NCBI GenBank assembly: GCA_032718475.1
Contig: JAUCBJ010004884.1
Coordinates: 24,012 to 88,011 of the forward strand
Source: Nemertoderma westbladi
Taxonomy: Eukaryota > Xenacoelomorpha > Nemertodermatida > Nemertodermatidae
Reading direction: 5' to 3'
DNA length: 64,000 bases
Position numbers and translations under genes: made by a program. Numbering within the stretch: position 1 is the stretch's first letter; every line of letters starts with the position of its first letter. This document shows positions 29,918 to 39,840 of the stretch, piece after piece. The notes below the pieces were generated by a model. The model was given only the letters and a program-made list of their open reading frames with translations. It had not been told where the DNA came from and made no database searches.

Positions 29918-31815
29918 TATAGAATTATATTCCCTAAATGCCGTGGATTTTCAAAATTTTATTTTTATTCGAATTAACTTTGTAAAGATTGCTTTGAGTT
30001 CTCATTCGTATTTGTTCTATCATTTGTACGCCTATTGGTCAAGTGGTTCAGTAGCTCAGTCGGTAGAGCGTTGGAAATTATATGTGTAGTAGGTGTTGAG
30101 TTCGAATCCTAGTAAGTGCGAATTATTTTTTGTGCAGAATTTCAACTCATTTAAATTGACCGCTACAAATTAAATTGCATTCGTTTGTACCTAGATTAAC
30201 CAATGAGACTGCAGTTATTAGATTGTATCCAATGTCGTGCAAGTTATACATTAGCTGGACCAATGGTTATCTTTAAAAACCCAATATAATTATAGAATGT
30301 TCTCGATTGATTGCAGCACAAATTTGCTATATAAAGGTGCGATTTGTTCATTAGTTATCTCATTGCTCTAACTCGTTGCAATTCATTCTATTGAGTTATC
30401 TGATTTTGTTTATTCTGTCATTAGTTCTCAGATTACATTTTGTATTATTATCTGCAATAAATTCAGAAATACCGCTATCTGCTTTTCTTTTACCATGATT
30501 CACTACGGTGAACCCAGCTAAGGGACAGGATGGCCAGCTAGAGATCGGGCCGCAGCAATGAACGGGAACATCACGGGAATGTAGGCAAGAGACAACCCGC
30601 AATACCATCTTGAGTTATTCGCCCATCGCCTGAAAGGTTAGACAGCGTTCGACGCCTTGCTACCTAAGTATAAGACCAAAAGATCAAAAGGTAGAAGTAG
30701 TGACACGCTGTGAGCCTAAAATTACATCTTAGGGACTGTACTGTCTTGATTCAGGAAAAAACCACAGTAGACCTTCACATTCCTACGGGGGGGAGAGAGA
30801 GAGCGCAGGCAGATACTAGTACGCAGATAGGACGTAGGCACACCGGTACGAAGCATACAAATTGGTAGGGTGCAGCAAACTGTACGCCTAACTCTTGCTA
30901 AGTACAGGTGTGTGTGCGACTATTTGTAGTACGACAGTGTCCATTGCATTAGAACTTGTAGGCTAGGGGGGTTGCTGTGTTTTCACCTGAATTGGGATTG
31001 TACCGTTCAGGCGGTAGGGCAGTTTACAGCTAGGCGCAAATAAATTGAGGCTATTAGGGATACTAACATCTACCGTGTCCCCGCCAACGCCCTAATAGGA
31101 AGTTACCCGGACTACCTGGGTGACTAAAATTCTAGATAGGAGCCAGGATAGCTATTAGTAACTGTACGCCTACAGTAGTAAACTAACACATCTCTTCTTA
31201 GTATCAGGGACCTGGTACCTAAAATTGCCGAATTCTGGGCGTAGCATTAACCTTATGCCTGAATTTGAGTCCTGGAAATACGCAAGAGGGGAAGGAACCT
31301 TATCATTCGTGAGTATTGGAACTACAAGTTGCAAAATTAGAATATTCATAAAATGCACACCGTACCCAGTAATTATATATGTGAAGGAGCAAAACTGTTT
31401 TTGACCGTTCAGAATTAACACACGCGCGTTAGAAATTTATTTACACCTCAAAATATATAAAATTAACTTTTGTCCGTACTGTGCTTTGCCCGCTAGTTAG
31501 ACATCTCCAAATCTCTGCCTGTACCTAGCTAGCGTCTCTTCGCCCAAACCATATAAATCACACCGCGGCAAACTGTACGAGCCCCTTAGTCCGTCAGTGA
31601 GTCAGCCTGATTTTAGGATTCGCTGCGCGGGATTTTGTTTTATCGAAGTTTGTCTGCTCGTAGACTGTTTTCTGCCTCACTGGTTATAAGAGATCGATAC
31701 TGCAATATATTCGCTTACTTAGAGTTTACTGTTTTGGTGAGAAGGTCGGATTTATGATTTGATTTACAAACTTTACAGTAAGATATTGCAGGTATTGTTA
31801 CGGTCTCTTCGAATA
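29918..31815 (+). repeat. 3' LTR of the nested element (1898 bp)
   Basis: Matches 15238-17136 with about 15 differences, including one in the homopolymer G run near 30786. It carries the same A box (30052-30063), B box (30100-30109) and TATATAAAGG (30328-30337). Followed by gaagg and then the interrupted pol gene. Confidence 0.93.
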
Positions 31816-31820
31816 GAAGG

Positions 31821-34800
31821 TATAGTGTTGCATTACCATGGAAACTAGATCCACACAGTTTAATAGATCATTATCAATTATGTTACAAACAACTTCAATC
31901 ACTGATCAAGAGTTTACAAAGGAAGAAATTATTACAGCGATATGATTCAATAATAAAAGAACACTTAGAGTTAGGGTACATTGAACCAGTTGACAATTCA
32001 AATGAAGCACGAAATATAGTACACCACATTCCACATCATGGTGTTCTCAGAGAAGAACGCATAACGACAAAACTTAGAATTGTCTTCAATGCATCAGCAC
32101 GAGCTTTTAAAACGGATGTGTCACTGAATGATTGTTTACATACAGGACCACACTTATTTCCAGATTTATGCCATGCTTTAATGAAATTTCGACTCCATCC
32201 AATAGGAGTATTAGCAGATATTCAACATGCATTCCTGCGTTGTCATATTAACGAAAATGATAGAGATTGTCTTCGTTTTCTCTGGCTAAGTTATGTTAAC
32301 AATATCAATAATAACCAGGAATTGCAAATACAAGTGTACAGATATACAAGAGCTATATTTGGAATGAATTCTTCTTCCAATATTTTAGCAAGCATTGTTG
32401 GGCACCACCTCGATAAGGAACAAAGAACAGCAAATGCCAATGACTTGAAAGCAATAAGTAAACTTAGAAATCTATACGTCGATGATCTCAACACAGGAGT
32501 AGAGACAGTAGATGAAGGAATGCAGCTCCAAAAATCATGTAAGTCAATATTGGAACGAGCTGGATTTAATATACGAAAGTGGGTCTCAAATAATAAGGAG
32601 CTTCAACAACACTTCAACAAAGATGACGACGCTAAGCAAACAATTCGAACACCACCAGGACAGCCAAATATGATAATAGAGGAAGACCAAACATATGCCA
32701 AATCATCTATATCACTTTCTACACCAGAGCAATCTACATGTTTAACTCGAGTACTTGGACAAATATGGGACCTTGACAACGACGAACTCGGATATAATGT
32801 ATCAAATGTTCACAACTTTATATCTTCAATTAAACCATGCAAACGAGCAGTTCTTCAATTATTTGCTCGTTTATATGATCCTCTAGGTCTTATTGCTCCG
32901 TTTACAGCAAAAATGAAAATTGCCTTCCATGAACTTTGTGTAGAAAAGGCTGATTGGAATGACGAATTACCACCATCTATTCTAAAGCAATGGAATGAAT
33001 GGATGAAAACATTACAACTTATTAACGAAGTTCGGATACCAAGATATTTATTTAATAAGATCAGCGAGAACGTCTCAACTCAAATCCATGGATTTGGAGA
33101 TGCCAGTAAAGACATATATGCAGCGGCAGTATATGTGAGATCTACATTCATCGATGGTTCAATATCAGTACAACTCATAGCATCACGTTCAAAATTAAGC
33201 AAACCTATAAAAACAAGCAAAGTCAAGTTAAACATACCAAGACTGGAACTACAAGCATCGCTCATTACATCAAGGCTTGTTAAGTTCGTAGACAAAGGTC
33301 TCAGAATTGAAAATTGTGAACATATCATGTGGTCAGATGCTACAGATGTACTTCATTGGATTCATTCTACAAGCAAAGAATGTAACGCATTCGTACAACG
33401 TCGTGTGGAAATTATAGGACAACTTACAACTGAACTTAATGCAACTTGGAGGCATGTACCAGGTACGTTAAACCCTGCGGATATTGCAACGAGGGGGTTA
33501 AATGCGCAACAACTAATCAACAATAAAGTATGGTTTAACGGACCGCAATTCTTATATCAACCCAGTGAGAAATCATGGCCGAATAATAGCACACTAAGTC
33601 TTCATCCATCAGCAGATTGTCAAGTGGAATTCAAAGCCTTAACAATAACACACAATTCAACAAATAACAGCATAAACATAAATGAAACATTAGAAAATGT
33701 ACTAGATATAAACAAATTCAACAATAAGCAAGCACCTATAAGACGTTTAGCATGGGTGACTCGTTTCATAAGTAATCTGAAAGCAAAACGTAATAATACG
33801 CAATTGATTTTAGAATCAAACTTGACAGCAGATGAATTAAATAATGCAGAAACAATTATTATTAAACACATGCAAATGAAATCTTATCCCTCTGAATACA
33901 AGTACTTGAAAAACCCAACGAAATCAAAGTGTCCAAATATGGTAAAGGTTCTAAATCTTTATCTAGACCCTAAAGGTATCATTCGACTCAATAGTCGAAT
34001 TAAATCACCTCTCCAATCACCGGAGTCACAAAAACCCATATTAATACATCCCACAAGCTATTATGCAACATTGATAATAAGAGAATCCCACATTCAAGTA
34101 TGTCACTCTCGTGTTCGAGATACACTTGCTCAAGTACGTGAAAAGTACTGGATTCCTAGAGCAAGACAAATAATTAAACGTACAATTCGAGATTGTGTTA
34201 TTTGTAAGCACATTCAAGGCTATCCTTATAGGAGACCTCCGTTCAGCCCCTTACCTGAGGAAAGATTAACATCAAATATCCTTCCATTCACCAATGTAGG
34301 TATTGATTTCCTAGGTGCGATTTCTGTAGTCAAATCATTATCTGATCCAGTAGGTTCAATGACAAAGGTATATATTTGCCTATGTACATGTGCGGTTATA
34401 CGAGCAATTCATTTAGAAGTAGTTACAAGTCTCCATTCCTCGTCTTTCATTGCGGCATTGACTCGTTTCGTAGGAAGACGAGGCATTCCATCAGTCATCT
34501 TCAGTGACAATGCATCAAATTTTAAGAGTTCATCAGAGGAAATCAAGGCATATAAGGCATTTTTAACAGTCCCAATCATACTTAGAGAATTTGGTAAACT
34601 AAATATTACATGGAAATTCAATGTACAAAGATACCCAGCAGCATATGGGTTTATAGAGCGTTGTGTGGGGACAGTGAAATCTAATTTGAAAAAACTAATG
34701 GGGCGTGCGGTGCTAACAGAAGAGGAATTACAAACAGTATTGATTTCATGTGAGGCTGCTATAAATAGCAGACCACTAACATACATCTATTCAGACAATA

Positions 34801-35225
34801 ATGAGTGCTTAACACTATCACCCAGTCATTTCTTGGTCGGCAAGAGGCTATGCGCTTTACCAAGCACCACTATAAATCTTAACAACATGGAAATGACACA
34901 TCGAAATTTTCAAGATCGTCTTCGATACCAAGAGATGGCTGCGAACTATTTTTGGTCAGTATGGCGGAAAGACTACCTCAGAGAATTAAGAGCTAGTCAT
35001 CGTTCGAATAATATCAGCCCACATTCACTTGTAGTCCCAGATATTGGAGATATATGCCTTCTAGTGGATAAGAAACTTCCAAGATGCCTTTGGAAACTAT
35101 GTAAGGTAGACAGATTAATTGTCAGTAAGGATGGTCATATACGGGCAGTTGGGGTTATCATTGTAAAACGTGGTAAACAACATAAACAACTGGTACGATC
35201 CATTTCTCATGTAATACCATTATAA
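31821..35225 (+). CDS. pol: BEL-type pol: reverse transcriptase, RNase H, integrase
   Basis: Open from directly after the nested element to TAA at 35225, in the phase that continues the linker at 14869-15237. It therefore lacks its own start. RT: motif A in VLADIQHAFLRC (about 32213) and motif C YVDDL (32475-32489). RNase H: GFGDASKD (about 33092), PRLELQAS and WSDATDVLHW carry the D, E, D residues. Integrase: HHCC finger (HIQVCH ... CVICKH, about 34090-34210), Asp at 34305 (GIDFLGA), Asp at 34506 (FSDNASNF) and Glu at 34656 (GFIERCVG). It copies RNA into DNA and inserts it. All catalytic residues are present, but the polyprotein is cut off from gag by 16.6 kb, so this copy cannot be expressed normally. 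Internal Met 32118 begins after the fingers region. Confidence 0.95.
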   Translation, partial: YSVALPWKLDPHSLIDHYQLCYKQLQSLIKSLQRKKLLQRYDSIIKEHLELGYIEPVDNSNEARNIVHHIPHHGVLREERITTKLRIVFNASARAFKTDVSLNDCLHTGPHLFPDLCHALMKFRLHPIGVLADIQHAFLRCHINENDRDCLRFLWLSYVNNINNNQELQIQVYRYTRAIFGMNSSSNILASIVGHHLDKEQRTANANDLKAISKLRNLYVDDLNTGVETVDEGMQLQKSCKSILERAGFNIRKWVSNNKELQQHFNKDDDAKQTIRTPPGQPNMIIEEDQTYAKSSISLSTPEQSTCLTRVLGQIWDLDNDELGYNVSNVHNFISSIKPCKRAVLQLFARLYDPLGLIAPFTAKMKIAFHELCVEKADWNDELPPSILKQWNEWMKTLQLINEVRIPRYLFNKISENVSTQIHGFGDASKDIYAAAVYVRSTFIDGSISVQLIASRSKLSKPIKTSKVKLNIPRLELQASLITSRLVKFVDKGLRIENCEHIMWSDATDVLHWIHSTSKECNAFVQRRVEIIGQLTTELNATWRHVPGTLNPADIATRGLNAQQLINNKVWFNGPQFLYQPSEKSWPNNSTLSLHPSADCQVEFKALTITHNSTNNSININETLENVLDINKFNNKQAPIRRLAWVTRFISNLKAKRNNTQLILESNLTADELNNAETIIIKHMQMKSYPSEYKYLKNPTKSKCPNMVKVLNLYLDPKGIIRLNSRIKSPLQSPESQKPILIHPTSYYATLIIRESHIQVCHSRVRDTLAQVREKYWIPRARQIIKRTIRDCVICKHIQGYPYRRPPFSPLPEERLTSNILPFTNVGIDFLGAISVVKSLSDPVGSMTKVYICLCTCAVIRAIHLEVVTSLHSSSFIAALTRFVGRRGIPSVIFSDNASNFKSSSEEIKAYKAFLTVPIILREFGKLNITWKFNVQRYPAAYGFIERCVGTVKSNLKKLMGRAVLTEEELQTVLISCEAAINSRPLTYIYSDNNECLTLSPSHFLVGKRLCALPSTTINLNNMEMTHRNFQDRLRYQEMAANYFWSVWRKDYLRELRASHRSNNISPHSLVVPDIGDICLLVDKKLPRCLWKLCKVDRLIVSKDGHIRAVGVIIVKRGKQHKQLVRSISHVIPL

Positions 35226-36289
35226 ATCAATGACAAAAACCACACTAGTACAACAAAAACAAAACAAACAACAGCAACCTATGATATCTGGAACTCCTTA
35301 GACACCGACATAAAACAAAGCAAATCGAAAAAAACACTAGGTAGGAAACTAAAAATCAAATTAATTAATGAACTACAGTAAAAACAAAAATGATATAAAT
35401 TAAATACAAATATCAAACCTAATCTTCCAAAAAATAAGAATTTAATTATTTACAACAGATATCACAGGTAAAAAATAGTTGGAATACAACTATTGGTTAT
35501 GGTTATGGATATAGCAGAATTGAACTTAGTAGTGGCTGGCGGCATCCCTTGAAATTCTCCCCCCCCCCCCCCCCCCTCCCCCACCCACCCCTGATTGACC
35601 GATGGCAGGAACCGGCATTACTAGCTACCGCTACTGTCAGTTCCTGCCAGGGCACTTAAACATAATAGCACACAAAAAAATTGCAGAACATACAAACAAA
35701 TTTGAAATGCTCTCAAGGTGAATTATATTTTAATTTGTTTTGTGAACTACTGTTTATTTAAATATTGTCTGTAAATTGTGTGCGGTCATTCTGGAACAAA
35801 ATATAAGAGCCCTTACAGGCTCACATCAATCAATCAATCAGAATCACTAGAATCAATAGACATTGACACGTCGGATGATGATTATTCTAATGATGAAAAT
35901 GACGTCAAAAGTGATGACGTCGAAATCGTTGAATGCAATAGCAATGAGGACCGTGTTCAGGTTCGACACCCAAGAGTAGCCACTAAAAAAATCACGAAGG
36001 GATTTTATAGATACTAAAAATCGGAATTTACTTATTTATTTTTTAATGTTAACAAGATCATGCCATGTAACAAGTTATTTATTGGTATATATGAATAATG
36101 TATATATAAATATGGTGGAGGGTGTTGACAATACCTAATAACATATTAACTTATGAAACGAAACTATCATTGGTGTAGTATAGCATGCCTGTCATACATT
36201 GTGATGAAACTCAATTATTATTAACGTAACGTGTGTTTTGTTATTTATATTTACAGTTTTATGTGTTGCTTAAAAACAATTATTTTTTA
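35226..36289 (+). other. 3' untranslated region of the BEL-type element
   Basis: AT-rich, with a C-homopolymer near 35562-35580. A 79-codon acidic frame at 35778-36017 (SDDDYSNDENDVKSDD) has no signal peptide or membrane segment and is probably chance. Confidence 0.5.
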
Positions 36290-36300
36290 GCAAGGGGGAG
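36290..36300 (+). promoter_or_regulatory. Polypurine tract of the BEL-type element
   Basis: AGCAAGGGGGAG abuts the 3' LTR, the usual position for plus-strand priming. Confidence 0.75.
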
Positions 36301-36536
36301 TGTCATAAATTATACTTAGGCCATAGCTAATATCCAATATAAGATACAAGTATATTAGCTTGCCAATATTGTAAACTGTTGAAAGAAGTTGAAACATATG
36401 TTAATCTTGGAGGTTTGCCGGCAGTATTGTAAAGTAAATATATATAGGTTATTCAATTTAGATAAAGATTATTATTAAAGTTTATTAGAAGTTTGTAGCT
36501 ATCATTTTCCTTTCAATTTATCCACAATTCACTATA
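36301..36536 (+). repeat. 3' LTR of the BEL-type element
   Basis: 236 bp, TGTCATAAATT to CACTATA, with one visible difference from the 5' LTR; followed by the duplicated gggct. Confidence 0.95.
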
Positions 36537-36862
36537 GGGCTTAAGTTATAATTATATAAAGGCAGCACTCTGCCGCCTTGGGGCTTAAGTTATAATTATA
36601 TAAAGGCAGCACTCTGCCGCCTTGGGGCTTAAGTTATAATTATATAAAGGCAGCACTCTGCCGCCTTGGGGCTTAAGTTATAATTATATAAAGGCAGCAC
36701 TCTGCCGCCTTGGGGCTTAAGTTATAATTATATAAAGGCAGCACTCTGCCGCCTTGGGGCTTAAGTTATAATTATATAAAGGCAGCACTCTGCCGACTTG
36801 GGGCTTAAGTTATAATTGTATAAAGGCAGCACTCTGCCGCCATGGAGTTTAAGTTATAATTA
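36537..36862. repeat. 44-bp satellite, right part (about 7 copies)
   Basis: Continues the array broken at 12829 in the correct phase. The final unit is the CCATGGAGTTT variant, after which AAAGGCGGTACC and a hairpin-like GGCGGCAGTGTGCTGCC (36916-36932) form the edge. Confidence 0.95.
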
Positions 36863-37757
36863 TTCAAAAGGCGGTACCTTTATGAGCATGGTCCTTAATT
36901 ATTTCAAATGAAAAAGGCGGCAGTGTGCTGCCTTTTCTAATGGTTGGTACGCAAAGGGTTAATATGTCCGTTTTTAAAGTTTTTACCTCAGGCGAATAAT
37001 ATGTATGTACTAATACCGGTAGATGGAACTATGAATGATTGTAATTTAGAACTGTGCGAGAGTCAAGATCATTAGGTATAGTGCGCTATATAAATTGTAT
37101 TATTATTAAGATTCGGTTAGAAATTAGGTCTACCTTGTCCAGTGAAAGGATGCAACTAGACCCTACTAGACCCTACAAGCAACATTATTATTTAAGAAGC
37201 GACAGTGTTATGTTTAATTCTGGTCAGTCTGTTTAACTGGCCAATTAGCACATATGTGCTCTCACTGTTTCCTGATTCACAAAACTTTATTAGGCCTATA
37301 TAACAACCACCATAAATAAATTCTCCATAGTATACATTCCATTCGTAGCAATACGTTTACTCTTATATATATATATATTATATATTTCTTAGTTGAAATA
37401 TCAAAGGTTATTTTTAAAATAAAATTTTGGATGAATAGAACAAAGTTCGCAATTTTTGGAACTAAGTTCGTGTCTGTAAATCATCGGAACACATTCGTGG
37501 GGCCTTCGCGCAGCACGAGGCCCAGTTATGAGATACAAATTAAAATTGTGCGACTGTATCACAAAATCAGGTTATGAGAGATTAAACCACACCACCAATT
37601 AATCAAAGAAAGGGGGACAGTACGTGTTCACCCCTTTTAATCTGCACCCCCCCCCCCCCCCCCTACCCACCAATACATAACCGCGACATCTACCACCCAC
37701 GGAAGGGTAGCACGAACTTATTTCCAAACGCACGTTCAATATGCAAAGCCAGGTGGT
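36863..37757. other. Unassigned region with a poly-C run
   Basis: AT-rich; a homopolymer of about 17 C lies near 37647-37663. Nothing else recognised. Confidence 0.4.
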
Positions 37758-38216
37758 TTATAGGAATATAATCAATGCAGTACTCGTCTTCATTATAAGC
37801 CTCTTTGCGTTCGACCTGTTTTGTATTAAAATATATTTATTAAACGCAGGCTGACGCTCTTTATTATAATAATACCTAGGGATGCCAGCTTCCAGACTTT
37901 CAATCTTTACTGCCGCGCAAACCCCGCAGAGGAAGTTTTGGTTTGAGAGATCAAGCCCATCGGCAATTGGTGTTTCAATTTCGGTCCAGGAACTCTGACA
38001 ATGGGAGCATTCAATCTTAGCTGTGGTCCATTCCCGTGGTTTCGGCTTCCTTTTCTTCGTCCCAATGACAGATTCTTCTGAAGACGTTCGATTCGCTTTC
38101 AGTTTATTGTTGGCGTTTGTGTTTTGAAGTTGTATTCGAGTGGACAGTCGCGCCGGTTTCGAGGTAACCATACCGACCTGTGATAAGCGTTGGTTTTGTT
38201 GAGTGCCGGTATTCAT
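37758..38216 (-). CDS. Hypothetical protein with PHD/C4-like zinc motif
   Basis: A 152-aa minus-strand ORF. After a basic, Ser/Asn-rich start it has CSHCQSSW and, 23 residues later, FLCGVCAA, i.e. two CxxC pairs as in PHD-like fingers, then a short tail. LINE ORF1 proteins often start this way, and the LTR element at 38393 lies just upstream of its Met, so it may be the 5' remnant of a LINE. No reverse transcriptase follows. Could also be a host exon. Confidence 0.35.
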   Translation of the reverse strand: MNTGTQQNQRLSQVGMVTSKPARLSTRIQLQNTNANNKLKANRTSSEESVIGTKKRKPKPREWTTAKIECSHCQSSWTEIETPIADGLDLSNQNFLCGVCAAVKIESLEAGIPRYYYNKERQPAFNKYILIQNRSNAKRLIMKTSTALIIFL

Positions 38217-38392
38217 CTTCTCTCACCTCTTCAATGTCAGATGTTGCAAATACTGATAACACGAATAACGGTATATATTTCAATACTTGTCAATAGTAAT
38301 ATATATAATTTAGATAACTATTTTATATCTGTACTGTTGAGCAAACTCTACATAAATTCCAACCTGTGTATCGCTGTGCAAGTGCTGAAGTA

Positions 38393-38930
38393 TGTGACGG
38401 GATCCAGGAGGGATCCCGATTTATCCGATGTGGTATTTAGTCCACGCGTCCCCGCCGTGTATAAGAGTGAAATAAAGATAACTGAGTTCTGAAGTTCGGT
38501 GTATAATAAGAGGTTATAGGATATAGATATATTGTGAATTGTACGGTAGGCGGGATACGGTAACTAAAGTCCCGTGATCCCCTAACTAAACTAATTGGCT
38601 GTACCCTACGCTAGCACTGCTGCACTGAGATAACTGAATCACTGATTACTAGGTTATTGGTTATATTGCACGGTGGCCTTACTGCTACTCAATCGATGCC
38701 ATTCCCCCCTCTGATTGGTTAATACCCTTGTTGGCGCCCCGTGGAGTATTCCCGTTCACTCCACCTGTTCTCCTTGGGTTAGGGGTTTGGCCCCTGACCC
38801 TCTATTGTGTGCCTCCTTCCCACTCTTATTGGGATGGCACGAGTTGGTTAATTGCCCAATCTCGTGGCTCCCAATATTGCTTATCGGCTAATAACTTTAT
38901 GGGGTGTTGGCGGGATTGAATAAGCTAACA
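38393..38930 (-). repeat. 3' LTR of the gag-only element (left copy)
   Basis: 538 bp, same as 45630-46167; preceded by aagta. Confidence 0.95.
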
Positions 38931-38967
38931 CTCCCCCCCATGCTATCTTCCCGGTAAGAAGATAGCA
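38931..38967 (-). promoter_or_regulatory. Polypurine tract and adjoining hairpin
   Basis: On the minus strand GGGGGGGAG abuts the LTR. Next to it TGCTATCTTC (38941-38950) and GAAGATAGCA (38958-38967) form a perfect 10-bp stem with a 7-base loop. Confidence 0.7.
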
Positions 38968-39840
38968 TCAACCAAAAAGTGCGTTACAATCCCGCTGGAT
39001 CCCGATCTAGCATCGGGTGTGGGGTGGAAATCTTTTCTCTCGGAGTCGGCTTTCCAGGCCGCTCCCTCTGGGTATGATAACGCTACCCTTTACGCCTGGC
39101 GTCTCATGTCGGGCCGATCGCGCTCACCTCTTCACGCGACTTTTGTTTCCCCAACATTTTTGCCCTATCTCACCTTCACTCTCACCCTAACTCTCTCATA
39201 CCCCCGGACCTCCTCGTCCCTCACTCAGCCTCTTATTCTCCCCCCCCACACTAGAATTGCGTTCGCACTCTCTCCGCACTTCGCACTATCACTCCATCCC
39301 TCCTTGACTACCTTATCCCTTCTGACGAATCTCACCCCCCCTCCGTGCCGTCGCACTCAGGAAATGTGAAATCGTCTGGCGTCTTGTCTCTAGTGCCATA
39401 GTCACTTAGCCCCCCAGTCCCAGTAGCTAATTGAGAAAGGTTGTATGACTATAGTACTTACACCACTATCTCCGCACTCCGCACTATCACCTCTCCACTC
39501 TCTTGTCACTCCCTAAGGCTTTAATCTCTAATGCTACCCCTGTGCTATCATACTATCTACCTACTGCTTACTAACTCTAACTATCTAACTAACTCTGCTA
39601 ACTACTAACTCTTACTACTTCTAGCTCTAACTGAGAGCCTCTAACTTTCTACTGACTCTAACTCTCTACTAAGTCTAACTAACTCCTACTAACTTTCTAC
39701 TTCTACTAACTCTACTTGACTCCTCTGAGTCTACCAACTCTGCTAACTAGCTCTACTAACTCTACTCCACTAGCTCTGCTAACTCTACTCCACTCTTCTA
39801 ACTCTACTAACTAGCTCTACTAACTCTACTCCACTCTTCT
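38968..39840 (-). other. Low-complexity 3' region of the gag-only element
   Basis: Pyrimidine-rich on the plus strand, with ctaact/ctact repeats from about 39540. The 116-codon frame at 39019 is Ser/Thr/Leu/Pro-rich, follows composition and has no recognisable domain. Confidence 0.6.

Larger units (their letters stand above)
15238..31815 (+). mobile_element. 16.6-kb nested LTR element with Gag-PR-IN but no RT, plus exonuclease-like ORF2
   Basis: Two long LTRs (15238-17136 and 29918-31815) frame an internal region with four ORFs. The probable duplication gaagg occurs at 15233-15237 and 31816-31820. The exact end is ambiguous because the target continues with tatag, which is also how the LTR starts. 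The insertion lies inside the pol gene of the BEL-type element, in the same orientation. LTRs differ at about 15 of 1899 positions by eye. Integrase, protease and zinc-knuckle motifs place it in BEL/Pao, but the RT-RNase H block is absent and replaced by a low-complexity linker. A non-autonomous element relying on RT in trans is the simplest reading. Confidence 0.88.
12830..36536 (+). mobile_element. BEL/Pao-type LTR retrotransposon, interrupted by a nested element
   Basis: Two 236-bp LTRs (12830-13065 and 36301-36536) differ at only one position that I can see, and are flanked by the 5-bp duplication gggct (12825-12829 and 36537-36541) derived from the satellite unit. Between them are a primer-binding-like site, gag with zinc knuckles, a truncated protease, the pol linker, reverse transcriptase, RNase H, integrase and a purine tract. 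Removing the nested element leaves about 7.1 kb, a normal size for BEL. The order Gag-PR-RT-RH-IN in one phase, with the LIGADQYW linker motif, is diagnostic for BEL/Pao. Confidence 0.93.

Noticed and set aside
35778-36017. Envelope or accessory gene of the BEL-type element
   Set aside because: 79 residues, acidic, no signal peptide or membrane segment, no conserved phrase.
11572-36954. Satellite array bounded by a TTAA element (TTAACC... near 11572 and ...GGGTTAA near 36950)
   Set aside because: The two ends match over too few bases and the left end lacks the CCC start; probably chance.
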